This document shows, piece after piece, positions 22,780 to 33,058 of a stretch of 45,989 nt of DNA. The stretch spans positions 55,084 to 101,072 of the forward strand of contig MNCI01028923.1 of assembly GCA_015680685.1 (NCBI GenBank), read 5' to 3'. The translations under genes were made by a program, and so were the position numbers. The stretch is from Gnetum montanum (Eukaryota > Streptophyta > Gnetopsida > Gnetales > Gnetaceae). A model generated the notes under the pieces. That model was given only the letters and a program-made list of their open reading frames with translations, ran no database searches and was not told the origin of the DNA. The stretch's first letter is position 1; each line of letters starts with the position of its first letter.

Positions 22780-25649
22780 TTTCAATTTGACTTCTTTTAA
22801 TTCAGCACCTTTGATACTTGACACTGGAGCCAAAAGCCATATTATCATCTCTCCATTAATTCTATCATCCATAACTATCCTAGTGACATGTATGAAATTT
22901 CATAATAGAAATACAACCACTATCTCCCACATTGGAAAAATTTCATTATCATCTTCATTAATTCTAAAAGATGTACTATATGTACCTACTTTTAATTTCA
23001 ATCTCATATCAATTAGAAACTCACTTTACAATACAATTGTTTCATAATACTCTTTGTTGATTCATGTCTCATGTAAGACCTATCTATGAGGAGAATGATT
23101 GAAGTGGGTAAAAAGTTGAATGGCCTATACCACTTTCATCACTTTAATAAGAGTAAGCCTTATTTTAGAGTCACTATTTCATCATATTCTCTATGGCATA
23201 AGCATATGTTCCATCCCTATGATAATCATTTGAGCTTTCTAAATAGATTTATTGGCTTTCCCATCTCTAAATTAGAACATTGTACTATATTTCCCATTGC
23301 AAAACAAACTGGCATCCCTTTTCCTCTCAATACTATTTCTACTTGTAAGACATTTCAGTTAATTTACTGTGTTATATGAGGTAGCTATAAAACACCATCT
23401 CTTAGTAATGTCCATTATTTCCTTACCATTGTGGATGATTTTACCAAATGTACCTAGGTATTCCTTATGCATCAAAAATTTGAAACCCATCATATGCTTT
23501 GTTATTTTTTCAACTTAATTGAAAACTAGTTTGATCAAAAAATCCAACAAATTTGAAGTGATAACAACATTGAGTTTAACATGGGTTCATTTTTATAAAG
23601 AAAAGGGAATTATTCCTCAACATATTTATGTCACTACTCCATAATGAAATGGTTTTTTTGAATGCAAGCATCACCACCTATCAAATATTACCAAATCTCT
23701 ATGATTCCAAGCCCATTTACCCATGCATTGTTTGGGGGGAATGTATTCTCATAGCTACATACTTGATTAATCATACTTCCACTCCTATTCTCTCTGGGCG
23801 AACAACCTATGAAGCCATTCCCAATATCACACCTTCGTACTCCCATCTACAAGTGTTTGGATGTCTTTGCTATGCTAGCATACTCACTCAAGGTTATTCT
23901 AAATTTGACCCACAAGCACAACAATGCATATTTCTCCACTATCCCCATGTTAAAAAAGGGTATAAAGTATATAACCTTGAAACACAAACCCTCTCTATGT
24001 ATAGAAATGTTATTTTTCATGAAGATGTTTTTTTTCCAATTTCAAAACCTTGAAAATGCTTCAATAGCATTACCTTATCCACTTTATGATCACATAGATA
24101 TAGTACCAATGTCATCAACCACTACTCCACTTATGCCCCCCACATCATTAGTACCTATTACATCTGAACTATCATCATAAGCATCACACCCAACTTCACC
24201 AACACCTATGACACCTAAGCCATCATTACAAATACAACCCATGCTCAAGAAATTCATTTAATAAAAATTTCTACCAAGTTATTTACAAGAATACCACTAC
24301 TAGCTATTGATTCACTCTTCTCCCAATCCAACCACTCCCTCATTGGTAGGAGCCTCGGTGTGTACTCATCCTTTATTATGTTTTCTTACTTATGATAAAT
24401 TATTTCTTTCTTACCATGAATTTTTTGTAGCCATATCATCCATTAGAGAGCCCACTTTCTTTAGCCAAGCAATAAAGGATCCACAATGGTCCAAATCTAT
24501 GGCAACAGAAATCAAAGCATTTAAAGCCACCAAAATTTGGACACTTACAACTCTGACATCACATAAGAAGACCATTGGTTGCAAATGAAATTCTAAAATT
24601 AAATATAATCCAAATGGGTCTATGAAATGTTACAAAGCTTATTTGGTAGGCAAAGGATATAATCAAAAGCTAGGGTTAGATTACACCAAAACACGTGCTC
24701 CTATCACAAAGCTTGTTATAGGGAGATGTCTCTTAGCCATTACAATCATTAAGAATTAGTACCTTTACCAACTGGACTTTAGCAATGATTTTCTACATGG
24801 TGACATTGATGAGGAGATAAATATGGATATTTCTCTAGGTTTTGCACAAAACAAGGAGACTCAAGTTTTTCAACTTAACAGATCCTTATACAACCTTAAG
24901 CAGGCTTCTTGAGAGTCGTTTTCCAAGTTCTTTAATGCACTTATCAAATTTAGGTACATCCAATCTAAGGTTGATTACTCCTTATTGACTTGTTTCCTTG
25001 GCCAATGTCTCATAGTAGTTTTATTCTATGTGGATAACATTATTCTTGTAGGGAATGATTTTGTCTCCATCATCAATCTCAAAATTTTTCTTCAAAACCA
25101 ATTTAAAATTAGAGATCTTTGCCCACTCAACTTATTTTTGAATATTGAAATGGTGGGTTCTAATGTTGAAATCTACTTATTATAAAGAAAATATTCCCTA
25201 TAGATCCTTGATGATGTAGGTCTTTTATGTGCCTATTCTATTGCCTCTCCTATGCAACAAAACCAAAAGCTCACCAAATTAGATGCCTCTCTAGTTACTA
25301 ATCCTTCTAGCTATACACACTTGATAGGTTACCTCATCTTCCTGACCATCACTAGACTAGATATTACTTACTTTGTGCAAATTGTAAGTCAATTCATGAA
25401 CAAGACATGACAACTACACCTTGATGTTACTTATTGAGTTCTTCGTTATATTAAGTAAACACCTAGTCAACGCATCTTCTTATCTCCTTCTAGATCTCTC
25501 TAGCTTTAATATTTTTGTGATTCAAATTAGGCTAGTTGCACTAACACTTGCTGCTACATCATAGGATATGAAATTATGCTAGGTAACTCTCCAATCTCCT
25601 AGAAATCAAAGAAGAAATCTACAATTTTCCACTCCTTAGTACAGGTAGA
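22780..25649 (+). pseudogene. copia pol, 5' part (PR-IN-RT-RNase H start)
   Basis: Protease with LILDTGAKSHI (about 22808) and LKDVLYVPTFNFNLISI. GAG-pre-integrase LWHKHMFHP (about 23190). Integrase core and C-terminal part (about 23400-24050), ending CIFLHYPHVKKGYKVYNLET. RT (about 24470-25200) with DPQWSKSMATEIKAF, QLDFSNDFLHGDIDEEI, SLYNLKQAS and FYVDNIILVGND (YVDD changed to YVDN). RNase H start (about 25200-25649) with SPMQQNQKLTKLDA and KSKKKSTIFHSLVQV. Stops are scattered. The frame breaks inside the RNase H motif where copy B inserted, and the rest is at 31876-32200. Confidence 0.87.
25645..25649 (+). repeat. target site duplication GTAGA, left of copy B
   Basis: GTAGA here and at 31871-31875. 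Joining the flanks restores an uninterrupted copia RNase H sequence, confirming the nested insertion. Confidence 0.92.
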
Positions 25650-26628
25650 TGATCAATCATGGTTTGTCAGGTGCTAATATTGGACCCTTGTTAACCAAGT
25701 GCTAATATCATACCCTTGTTAACTAGGTGCTAATATCAAACCCCTATTATTAGGACTCTATTATTAGACCCCTGATATCTGATGAGTCTCTATATTAGAC
25801 CCTCGATATCAGGTATGCGATATCATGTCCTGACAAGCGATATCTGATACATGATATCGTGGTTCCTATGTGAGCCTATAAATAACAATTGCGCACATGG
25901 AAAAGTAATAGTTAGTTAGGTAGTTGGTAGTTTTAGCTAGAAGTTAGTTTTCATTTTTAGTTCTTCTCAACCCTTTCTCCTAGTGCATTCCCGTATTGTG
26001 ATGATTGTAATTGTACTGCACCTTTATTTCTAGTTTGACATACTTGGACATGCACATAACTAGAAATAAAGATCGAGATTACTTCATCATTGCAGCATTC
26101 ACTTATTTTAATTATTTAATTACTTTATTAATTAATAATTCTCTATCCTCAACTCCTATTAAAAGAGAAATGAGTACGAATTAATCACGAGCATTTAAGT
26201 GTGACTACTTGGTAACCTAGTAGCATACCTAGGATCTGCACTTGGTAATCCCAGTAGTAGTCATGCACGAGGTCCAAGATGTGTATGAATGATTAAGGAA
26301 TGGATGCTTATCACACTTAGGCTAGTTTAGACTCTCTCCTCTTATTTCCTATTAGCTTAGCTCTCTCTCTCCCTTTTCCTCCTAGCTTAATTAAAGTGAT
26401 TTTCCATTACCTCTAGAAGTAGTACTAGGTTAGAAACCACATCATACACCTCACTCTAGACTAAACCATATGTGATAAAGCATATACTAGTCCAAGTGGG
26501 AAGATAGCAAACTACAATCAAGTAACTATCTTAATACCACAACTAGCCCATCTATGGAGTTTGACTGGATCATGTGTGCAATGCTCATATTCATATGGTT
26601 GAGTGTAGGGGTACCTCACCACTCATCA
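25650..26628 (+). repeat. 5' LTR of copy B
   Basis: Starts TGATCAATCATGG (TGATGAATCGTGG in the 3' LTR) and ends ACTCATCA. U3 holds three 28-bp direct repeats (25671-25754, GTGCTAATAT...), a cluster of GATATC palindromes (25774-25858) and TATAAATA at 25877-25884. Confidence 0.92.
25671..25884 (+). promoter_or_regulatory. U3 control region: direct repeats, GATATC cluster, TATA box
   Basis: Three tandem 28-bp units (GTGCTAATAT-ACCCTTGTTAAC) are followed by GATATC at about 25774, 25805, 25819, 25839 and 25853, then TATAAATA at 25877. The same order occurs in the 3' LTR (30880-31121). In copy A and in the minus-strand LTR the GATATC-type motifs plus TATA box remain, but the 28-bp repeats are absent. 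A promoter/enhancer role is inferred from position. Confidence 0.6.
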
Positions 26629-26629
26629 T

Positions 26630-26647
26630 TGCCACCGTTGTCGGGGA
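26630..26647 (+). other. primer binding site (tRNA-Asp type)
   Basis: TGCCACCGTTGTCGGGGA begins two bases after the LTR and matches the Athila-type tRNA-Asp PBS (TGGCGCCGTTGCCGGGGA) at 15 of 18 positions. Two of the three differences fit C-to-T/G-to-A decay. Confidence 0.8.
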
Positions 26648-26760
26648 ATGGTGTGAGTTATTTAGACTAGTTATATCATATAAGATCACTGTAACGAGTA
26701 TTAATGATATATCCTTTAGAAAATAAATTAAATTAAATTAAATTAAGTCACACACCACTC

Positions 26761-29033
26761 ACAACAATGTCTCTCTCACAAGACTATGCTAACACCACAA
26801 CTAGTGAGGTAGTTCATTGGAGAACCAATGATATGATGAAGACAAAGTTTGGAGTACTTAAATTTATCCAAGAATTCCATATGTTCATGAGTATCCCAAT
26901 GATACTCAATGATTCTTGTCAACCAACTCTGACACCTCTAGTAAGGATGGCACAACCCATAGAATGAGGAGGCCAAAAAGGCCTAGGACCTTCTCAATAA
27001 ATAACAAGAATCTATTAGGGGATGATTGGAAAACTTACAAAAGTCAAGACAAGTTTTTCAATTCTTTTTCTTCCTCTACTCCTTCAATGTTAGTTGGCCA
27101 GCAAGTATCATAGGAAAGAGCTTAATTTTTTTCCACCCATTATCGATATTATTCCATACATAGGGATCATAGAAGGCTTGTATATGCTATTGCAGATCTA
27201 AATCATAGCCTCCTGTGAACTTGGAAAAGTTATTTAAATAAAGCCTAGGTAGACATCTTTCCTTGGGATGCCTTCAGGATATTTGAATAGCCTCTTGTAT
27301 AGGCTTTAGGCTCTTAGTGGCTAGCAGGGGTTCATCATCACTAAGTAGGTTGTGAGTTTGCGAGTTGAGATGATGTTTTCCTTGTTCATGTTGGCATTAA
27401 TGATTTTCTTTGTGAGCTTGATTTTTAGTTCTATGCTGATCCCTTGAGAATAGTCATCCATGTCATGCAAAAGTGTGGTACAGATCCTTAAAACCAAAAT
27501 CAATCCGTAGTTGGCCAACAATGGTAGAACTCTTTGCTAAACGATATCAAACCTATGCCAAAGTGTCAACCTTGAGGAGACAAATCTAGGAATGGAAACA
27601 AGGGCAATATGAAACCTTCGACATGGCCTTAGAAAGATACTCTTCTTTGTTAAAAAAATGCCTAGGCCATGGATTCTCTGAGGAAACTCTAATGTATCAC
27701 ATCATGGATGGGCTCTATAATGAAATAAGGGAAACCCTAGGGATCTATACCTGAGGTCAACTATACAAGCTACAAACCCATCAACTCCAAGAGCTTATTA
27801 AGCAAGTAGCAAAAGAAGAAGGAGAAATGGCTGAATGGGAGAATGCTAAAAAATCTCAACAGGCCCAAAAATCAACAAGGGCCCATGATTATGAAGAGGA
27901 GAAATCAACTCACCGTAAGTAGGTAGAACCATCTTTTCCAATACTATAATCATTGGATGAAGTTGAGGCAAAGATCAATAGGATGATGGAATGGATACAT
28001 GAAAAATGTGGAGAATATGCCAACGCTATTAGAGGTAGAATTATGACAACCCAAGAAATAGGAAAAAAAACCTTTAGACAATTAGAAAGAAGGGTTGAAA
28101 AGAATAAGAACTTAACTACCAATCATACATATCAATGTAACATTTGCCTGTACAATCACCCCAATGACTAATGCCCAATCTTGTCACATTTAAATGAGCA
28201 TTGGGAAAGAATGTTACATCTAGAGTTTATGCAAAAATATTTTGTTCAATCACAGTGGCAACAATCCCAGTCATGTGGGAGGCCATCCCCAAACTTGTTA
28301 CACCCTTCATACCATCCAAACCTAAGTGCTTATCAAGTTCAACATCCTATTTCCCCAACTAGGTCAACATCCTCTATCTTACCACTTTATTATTATTCTC
28401 CTCAATACTATCAACCCATATCCTCACCAATAGGACCACCACCTTGGGTACCTTACACTTCTCCTCAATTTCAAAATTCTCATCCTTCACCTCCTTCTAC
28501 ATTTCCACCAATTGTACCCGAAGGATTTGCACCACAAAATCAATCCATGAACATTACTTGTGCTTCTACTATCAACAACAGTGGGAATCCTCCACAAAAT
28601 CATAGCCATCCCTTCTTTACATAGGACTATAGAAAGGGACACCATAGTTTAGAAACCACTACATCCACCAACTCATCACAAGTCCAACACTATGGTGCAT
28701 CTTCCTCTTTGAACCCAATGCCTCATGTTACCTTATTAGGGCCACCACTGAATACTCAAGAAACCATGCAGCCCAATGAATATAGCCACATGGGGAGACA
28801 TGTTGATCCTTGCATACCATCTTATGGTCTCAAGTACCATAGTGGGTCAACTCCTTATAAATTAACCACATCTTATAACTTGCCCCACTATGTTAACTCT
28901 AATCAAGTGTGTGAACCCCAATGGGGTAAGTATGACCAAGTTCCAATATTTCCAACATGCAAGGATCCTAACCTTCCATTTATTAATTCTAGCTATGCTC
29001 AACCATTTAGTTATGGGGGTATTCCCCATTCTA
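26761..29033 (+). pseudogene. gag of Athila-like element, copy B
   Basis: N-terminal part at 26761-27085 (RPRTFSINNKNLLGDDWKTY and a Ser-rich stretch), then an inverted segment (27085-27485), then the capsid part onward in one plus frame from 27521: MVELFAKRYQTYAKV, MALERYSSLLKK, zinc knuckle CNICLYNHPND (about 28138-28170), and a Pro/Tyr/Gln/Ser-rich tail (QWQQSQS, YYYSPQYYQPISSP) to about 29033. A one-base loss near the end shifts the stop relative to copy A and lets the frame run to about 29140. In-frame stops are few, but the inversion alone makes it non-functional. Confidence 0.85.
27085..27485 (-). other. inverted segment inside copy B gag
   Basis: Read on the minus strand, 27485-27090 matches plus-strand copy A from about 20 to 350: GTGATGATGAACCCCTGCTAG, then GAGGCTATTCAAAT, then GGGTGGAAAAAAATTAAGCT and TTTCCTATGATACTTGCTGGCC. 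Sequence on both sides reads in the normal direction; for example GATCCTTAAAACCAAAATC at 27483 matches copy A at about 348. Breakpoints are accurate only to about 10 bases. Confidence 0.8.
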
Positions 29034-30243
29034 ACAACAGGAGAATTAATAAATGTTTTTCTATTTATAAATTTTACAATTTTTTGTTTTCTAGTTTTTC
29101 ATCTTTCAATTTATTATTTTGTCTTTTTTTCTTTTTATGAGTAATCTCATCCATGAATAAAACACTCATGTGACTCGTTGGTTGAGGTGTTGTTCTATGA
29201 TATCAAGTCTCAGGTGACTAATTATTTGGACAACGAGCCCACCACATCCACCCAACCATCCTATTAATAAGAGGTNGCACTCACTCAAGAAAACCAATGC
29301 TATTCTAGTGGCTCCCATTGGAAAGACATGCACCCATGCCTAAAGGTAGGTGGCTTCTCTAGATTAAGCATTCAAAAAAATGAAAAATGAAAAAAGAAGA
29401 AAAAAAAGAGAGAGCAAGAAGAGTGTGCCAAAGTGGCCACACAAAAATAAAAAGAAAAGATCAAGCTCACAAAGTGTCTCAAAGAAATTCCGAATCACTC
29501 CTCCCTTGAAAAAAATACCAAGTGATCATACGCCTGATTGTCATGGTACTCTTATGGTTGTCCATCATTGGATGAAACAATGTGATGTGACTAATAAAAG
29601 GAATGTACTTGGTCTTGATTTTGGAGCAACAGGTTAATGACACATTAATCATTCCCTACACTCAAGATTCATTATGCCCTGGGTCAGTTACCTCATGTCC
29701 TAATCTCTGCAATCCCTTCTACAATTCTTCTCATCTTGCTATCCATGTATTTGTGACTTGTGTCTTGTGTAACATTGAATTCATATCTCATCACGGTGGT
29801 ATCTACATTTGTGTGTTTTGTGGAACTAGTTTGGATTACATTTAACCCTTATAGTGCCTACGGACATCTTAAGGTGTGATTAGTCAAGGGCATTATAGGT
29901 TGGAACCTACTTTGGGGAGGACCCACTTGCATAGCTTTTGTAATTTGTACTTGTTGCACACCACCACATCATTTTATACCCTCTAAGTACTTCATTGCCA
30001 AATCTATTCTTTCCTTTGTCATCATTTTATCAAACATTCCTCAAAACCATTACATGTCATTTGATGTATCACCTAAACAAACTAGGTGTAACATTAAAAT
30101 TTTAGGGCAACTTCCTTGAAAAAATTTCTAACTCTAAAATCACACTAAGCAAAGAATTCAACATTTACTAAAGGCAATAAGGTATGAAATAATGGAACTT
30201 CTTTCAATAACCTTACTAACAATTGATCTTTGTGTGATTATAG
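29034..30243 (+). other. spacer between gag and ORF2 in copy B
   Basis: Homologous to the copy A spacer, including the CAAGTCTCAGGTGACTAATT-like segment, the purine-rich stretch (29380-29430) and TTGGAACCTACTTTGGGGAGG. It ends GATTATAG directly before the ORF2 ATG, keeping the AG acceptor. The Lys-rich frame at 29380-29637 comes from the purine run and is not preserved in copy A. An N sits at 29276. Confidence 0.6.
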
Positions 30244-30681
30244 ATGGATCCTAAAAGAGAACAACAAGGAGGACCTTCTCAAGGTGCAACTAAATGCCCA
30301 GGGGGAGGTAGAAGCCAAGGACCTCATGTAGAACAAGCGGAGTTGGAAGCACAATTATTCAACATCCATCAAGGAACTCCTATCATTGCACAATCTAACC
30401 AAGTAAAAGGTGGAGAGTTCAAGGCCCAAGACTATGAAGAGGAACAATGGCTATTTGAGGCATGGCATGTCAAGGCCAATCAAGTGTTCCCACATCTTCT
30501 GTGTCCATGGGAAGTGTCAACTCCATCAAACATTGGAACATCAACATGGACAACTCATAATCCTTGGATAGAAGAGGAGAAAAGTTAGGCACTTCTTCAA
30601 TAGTATCAATCTTAGAAGCCTGGTGAGCAAGACAAAGGAAAGGCATCCATGGAGGAACCACCGCCACTTGGAACCACATGA
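30244..30681 (+). pseudogene. ORF2 of Athila-like element, copy B (large internal deletion)
   Basis: From ATG 30244: MDPKREQQGGPSQGATK, NIHQGTPIIAQSNQVKGG, then a jump to DYEEEQWLFEAWHVKANQVF, ending GKASMEEPPPLGTT before TGA at 30679. Copy A aligns at both ends, but about 2.35 kb (copy A about 3985-6335, the globular domain and coiled coil) is missing in frame. Only about 146 codons remain and three of them are stops near the 3' end. It confirms the start codon, C-terminus and reading frame of ORF2. Confidence 0.78.
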
Positions 30682-30858
30682 GTTCTAACAAAGTTTTGTA
30701 ATTCTGTGTCCGTGTCCCAATTTTATTTTTTTATCCCACACTATGGCATAAATAATTCCTAGTTAGTTAATAATTCCATACCTATCCACTATGTAATCAA
30801 TTGGACTCGTTCTCATTTTTTTTAACTGAGGATGAGTTGTTATTTAGTCGTGGGGGTA

Positions 30859-31870
30859 TGATGAATCGTGGTTTTTCAGGTGCTAATATTGGACCCTTGA
30901 TATTAGACCCTTGTTAACCAGGTGCTGATATTAGACCCTTGTTAACTAGGTGCTGATATTACACGCTAGTTATTAGGCCACTGTTATCAGACCCCTGATA
31001 TCTTATGAGTCCTGATATTGAACCCCCGATATCAAACCCTCAATATCGGGTATGCGATATCGTGGCTTGACAAGCGATATTTGATACGTGATATCGTGGT
31101 TTCTGTGTGAGCCTATAAATACATAATTGGACTCATGTGAAAGTAATAGTCAATCAATTAGTCAATAGTTTTAGCTAGAAGTTAGTTTTCATTTTTAGTT
31201 CTTCTCAACCCTTTCTCTCAGTGCATGCCCACAATGTGATGACTGTAATTGTATGACACCTTTATTCGAGTGTGATGTACTTGGACATGCACATGCCCAA
31301 AAATAAATATTGAGATTACTTTATCATTGCAACATTCACTTATTTTAATTATTTAATTTCTTTCTTAATTAATACTTCTCTACCCTTAACTCCTATTAGA
31401 TGCAGAATGAGTATGACTTAATCATGAGCATTTAAGTGTGACTACTTGGTAACCTAGTAGCATACCTAGGATCTACGCTTGATAATTCTAGTAGTAGTCA
31501 TGCACAAGGTCCAAGATGTGTACAAATGATTAAGGAACGGATGCTCATCGCACTTAGGCTAGTTTAGACTCTCTCCTCCCATTTCTTGTTAGCTTAGCTC
31601 TCTCTCTCCCTTTTCCTCCTAGCTTAATTAAAGTGATTTTCCTTTGCCTCTACGAGTAGCACTAGGTTAGAAACCACATCATATACCTCACTCTGGACTA
31701 AACCATATGTGACAAAGCATATACTAGTCCAGGTGGGAAGATAGTGGACTACAATCAATGAGTTAACTATCTTGATACCACAACTAGCCCATCTGCGGAG
31801 TTCTACTGGATCATGCATGAAATGCTCGTATTTGTATGGTTCAGTGTAGGGGGTACCTCACCACTCATCA
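30859..31870 (+). repeat. 3' LTR of copy B
   Basis: Follows the tract CGTGGGGGTA, starts TGATGAATCG and ends ACTCATCA at 31870, directly before GTAGA. GATATC motifs lie at about 31000-31095 and TATAAATA at 31114-31121. It is slightly longer than the 5' LTR because of an extra ACCCTTGATATTAG unit near 30895. Confidence 0.92.
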
Positions 31871-31875
31871 GTAGA

Positions 31876-32200
31876 ATACAAAGCAACATCCCCCACGTGT
31901 TGTGAAATCACTTGGCTACTCCATTTATTAAAGAACCTTCAAGTACCCCATTCAAATCCAATTTTATTATTTTGTGATAACAAAGTAGCTCTAGATATTA
32001 CTACAGATTTAATGTTCCATGAATGTACTAAGCAAATGGAAATTGATTACGTTCTTACTCATGAAAAGATATAGTCCCAAATCATTCAAATAGCCTACAT
32101 ATCTACATCTCATCAACCAATAGACATCTTCAGTGACCCCTTAAGTATATCACAATTTCATTACTTGATTTGCAAGTTGCGTGTGCAAAATCTTCATACT
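31876..32200 (+). pseudogene. copia RNase H, 3' part
   Basis: Continues the frame cut at 25649: EYKATSPTCCEITWLLHLLK, VPHSNPILLFCDNKVALDI, FHECTKQMEIDYVLTHEKI, STSHQPIDIFSDPLS, ending near LHTQT-GGVF. This is the usual end of a plant copia polyprotein. One internal stop is visible. Confidence 0.88.
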
Positions 32201-32204
32201 CAAA

Positions 32205-32218
32205 CTTGAGGGGGAGTA
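32205..32218 (+). other. polypurine tract of copia element
   Basis: CTTGAGGGGGAGTA, the classic plant copia tract, ends just before the 3' LTR start at 32221. Confidence 0.85.
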
Positions 32219-32220
32219 TT

Positions 32221-32458
32221 TGCATTATTAGTCATAGCATATCTAGTACAAAAAAATCTTACTTCTACACTAGGTACAAATTCCAACTATATCCTAGCCA
32301 TACATTTTGCTATTAGCGGTCCATATTTTTGTACATTTCCATTGTTATTCTTTTTATTTTCATTCTACTTTCTGAGTTCTTAGCAACTCAAATGTAGAAG
32401 TAACCATACGATGAATGTAATAAAGGAAGAGAGTTTCTTTCCCATTACAAACTTAACA
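32221..32458 (+). repeat. 3' LTR of copia element
   Basis: 238 bp, TGCATTATTAG to CTTAACA, homologous to 21303-21537 and followed by ATAGG (32459-32463). Confidence 0.87.
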
Positions 32459-32463
32459 ATAGG

Positions 32464-33058
32464 CTATGTACTTAGTTGCAACTCGTTCTCAAACTCTAAC
32501 TCTTATCTAACTCGCAAACTAGGCAACATTGTATGAAACTTACTCAAAGGTGTACAATTCACTTACATCACTTTTGAAGAGGGTTATCAAAGAAAATGTC
32601 TACTTATATATCTGTTGTAATTATAGTGTGAATTGAAGTTATAATCATAGCTTGTGGTTGTGTTGGATCACACTAGCTCTTCATGGAGAGACAAAAGAAG
32701 GGATTAAACTTCCAAGAGCAAAGCACACCTACATTGGGGCTGCAATAAGTACTCAAAAATGAAGATGTCTTTCTCAGTTATCCTTTCATATTAATTCACA
32801 TCTATAACCGTGTGCATTTCCTTGATAAGGTTTTCAAAACTCATTACAATGTATAAAAACTTTGTAAAAGCCTTTTTAATCCTATAAACTTTTTGAAGTA
32901 CATTGTAAACATAATAAACCATTTATATTTATTTTTCAATTGAAACAGCCACAGCCAGTATCTAAATGCTGCTTCTTAAGGTTCATGGTTTTAGGGTTTA
33001 GCACTGACCTTATGGCCAGAGATCCATCACTGGAACATGATAAATGATGGCCAGAGAT
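32464..33058. other. non-coding flank of locus B
   Basis: Right-hand continuation of the sequence cut at 21302. It matches 8780-9350. No gene is visible. It contains one copy of the stretch that appears twice around the N at 9025. Confidence 0.6.

Larger units (their letters stand above)
25650..31870 (+). mobile_element. Athila-like LTR retrotransposon, copy B (complete ends, no pol)
   Basis: A 6.2-kb element with LTRs of 979 and 1012 bp, tRNA-Asp-type PBS, gag, ORF2, polypurine tract and perfect 5-bp target duplications GTAGA. It is nested inside the RNase H of the copia element. It contains no protease, RT, RNase H or integrase. Compared with copy A it has lost most of ORF2, carries an inverted segment in gag and lacks about 230 bp at an N (29276). 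The two LTRs look roughly 85 percent alike by eye, so even this youngest insertion is not recent. Confidence 0.92.
21303..32458 (+). mobile_element. Ty1/copia LTR retrotransposon, split by a nested element
   Basis: LTRs of about 235-238 bp at both ends, initiator-Met PBS (TGGTATTATAGCC), gag, protease, integrase, RT and RNase H in copia order (integrase before RT), and a typical copia polypurine tract. Host-side ATAGG duplications are perfect. At 25649 the RNase H frame is interrupted by Athila-like copy B and resumes at 31876. Removing that insert leaves a 4.9-kb copia element. Short LTRs and NPLYLHHSDNLGTILVSQPL at the gag start suggest an Ale/Retrofit-like lineage, tentatively. Confidence 0.9.

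Noticed and set aside
27321-27521. Minus-strand 66-codon frame as a separate gene
   Set aside because: It is the inverted piece of gag, readable because copy A carries the same sequence on the plus strand.
29380-29637. Lys-rich 85-codon frame in copy B
   Set aside because: Arises from a purine-rich run in the element spacer; the matching copy A region is not open in the same way.
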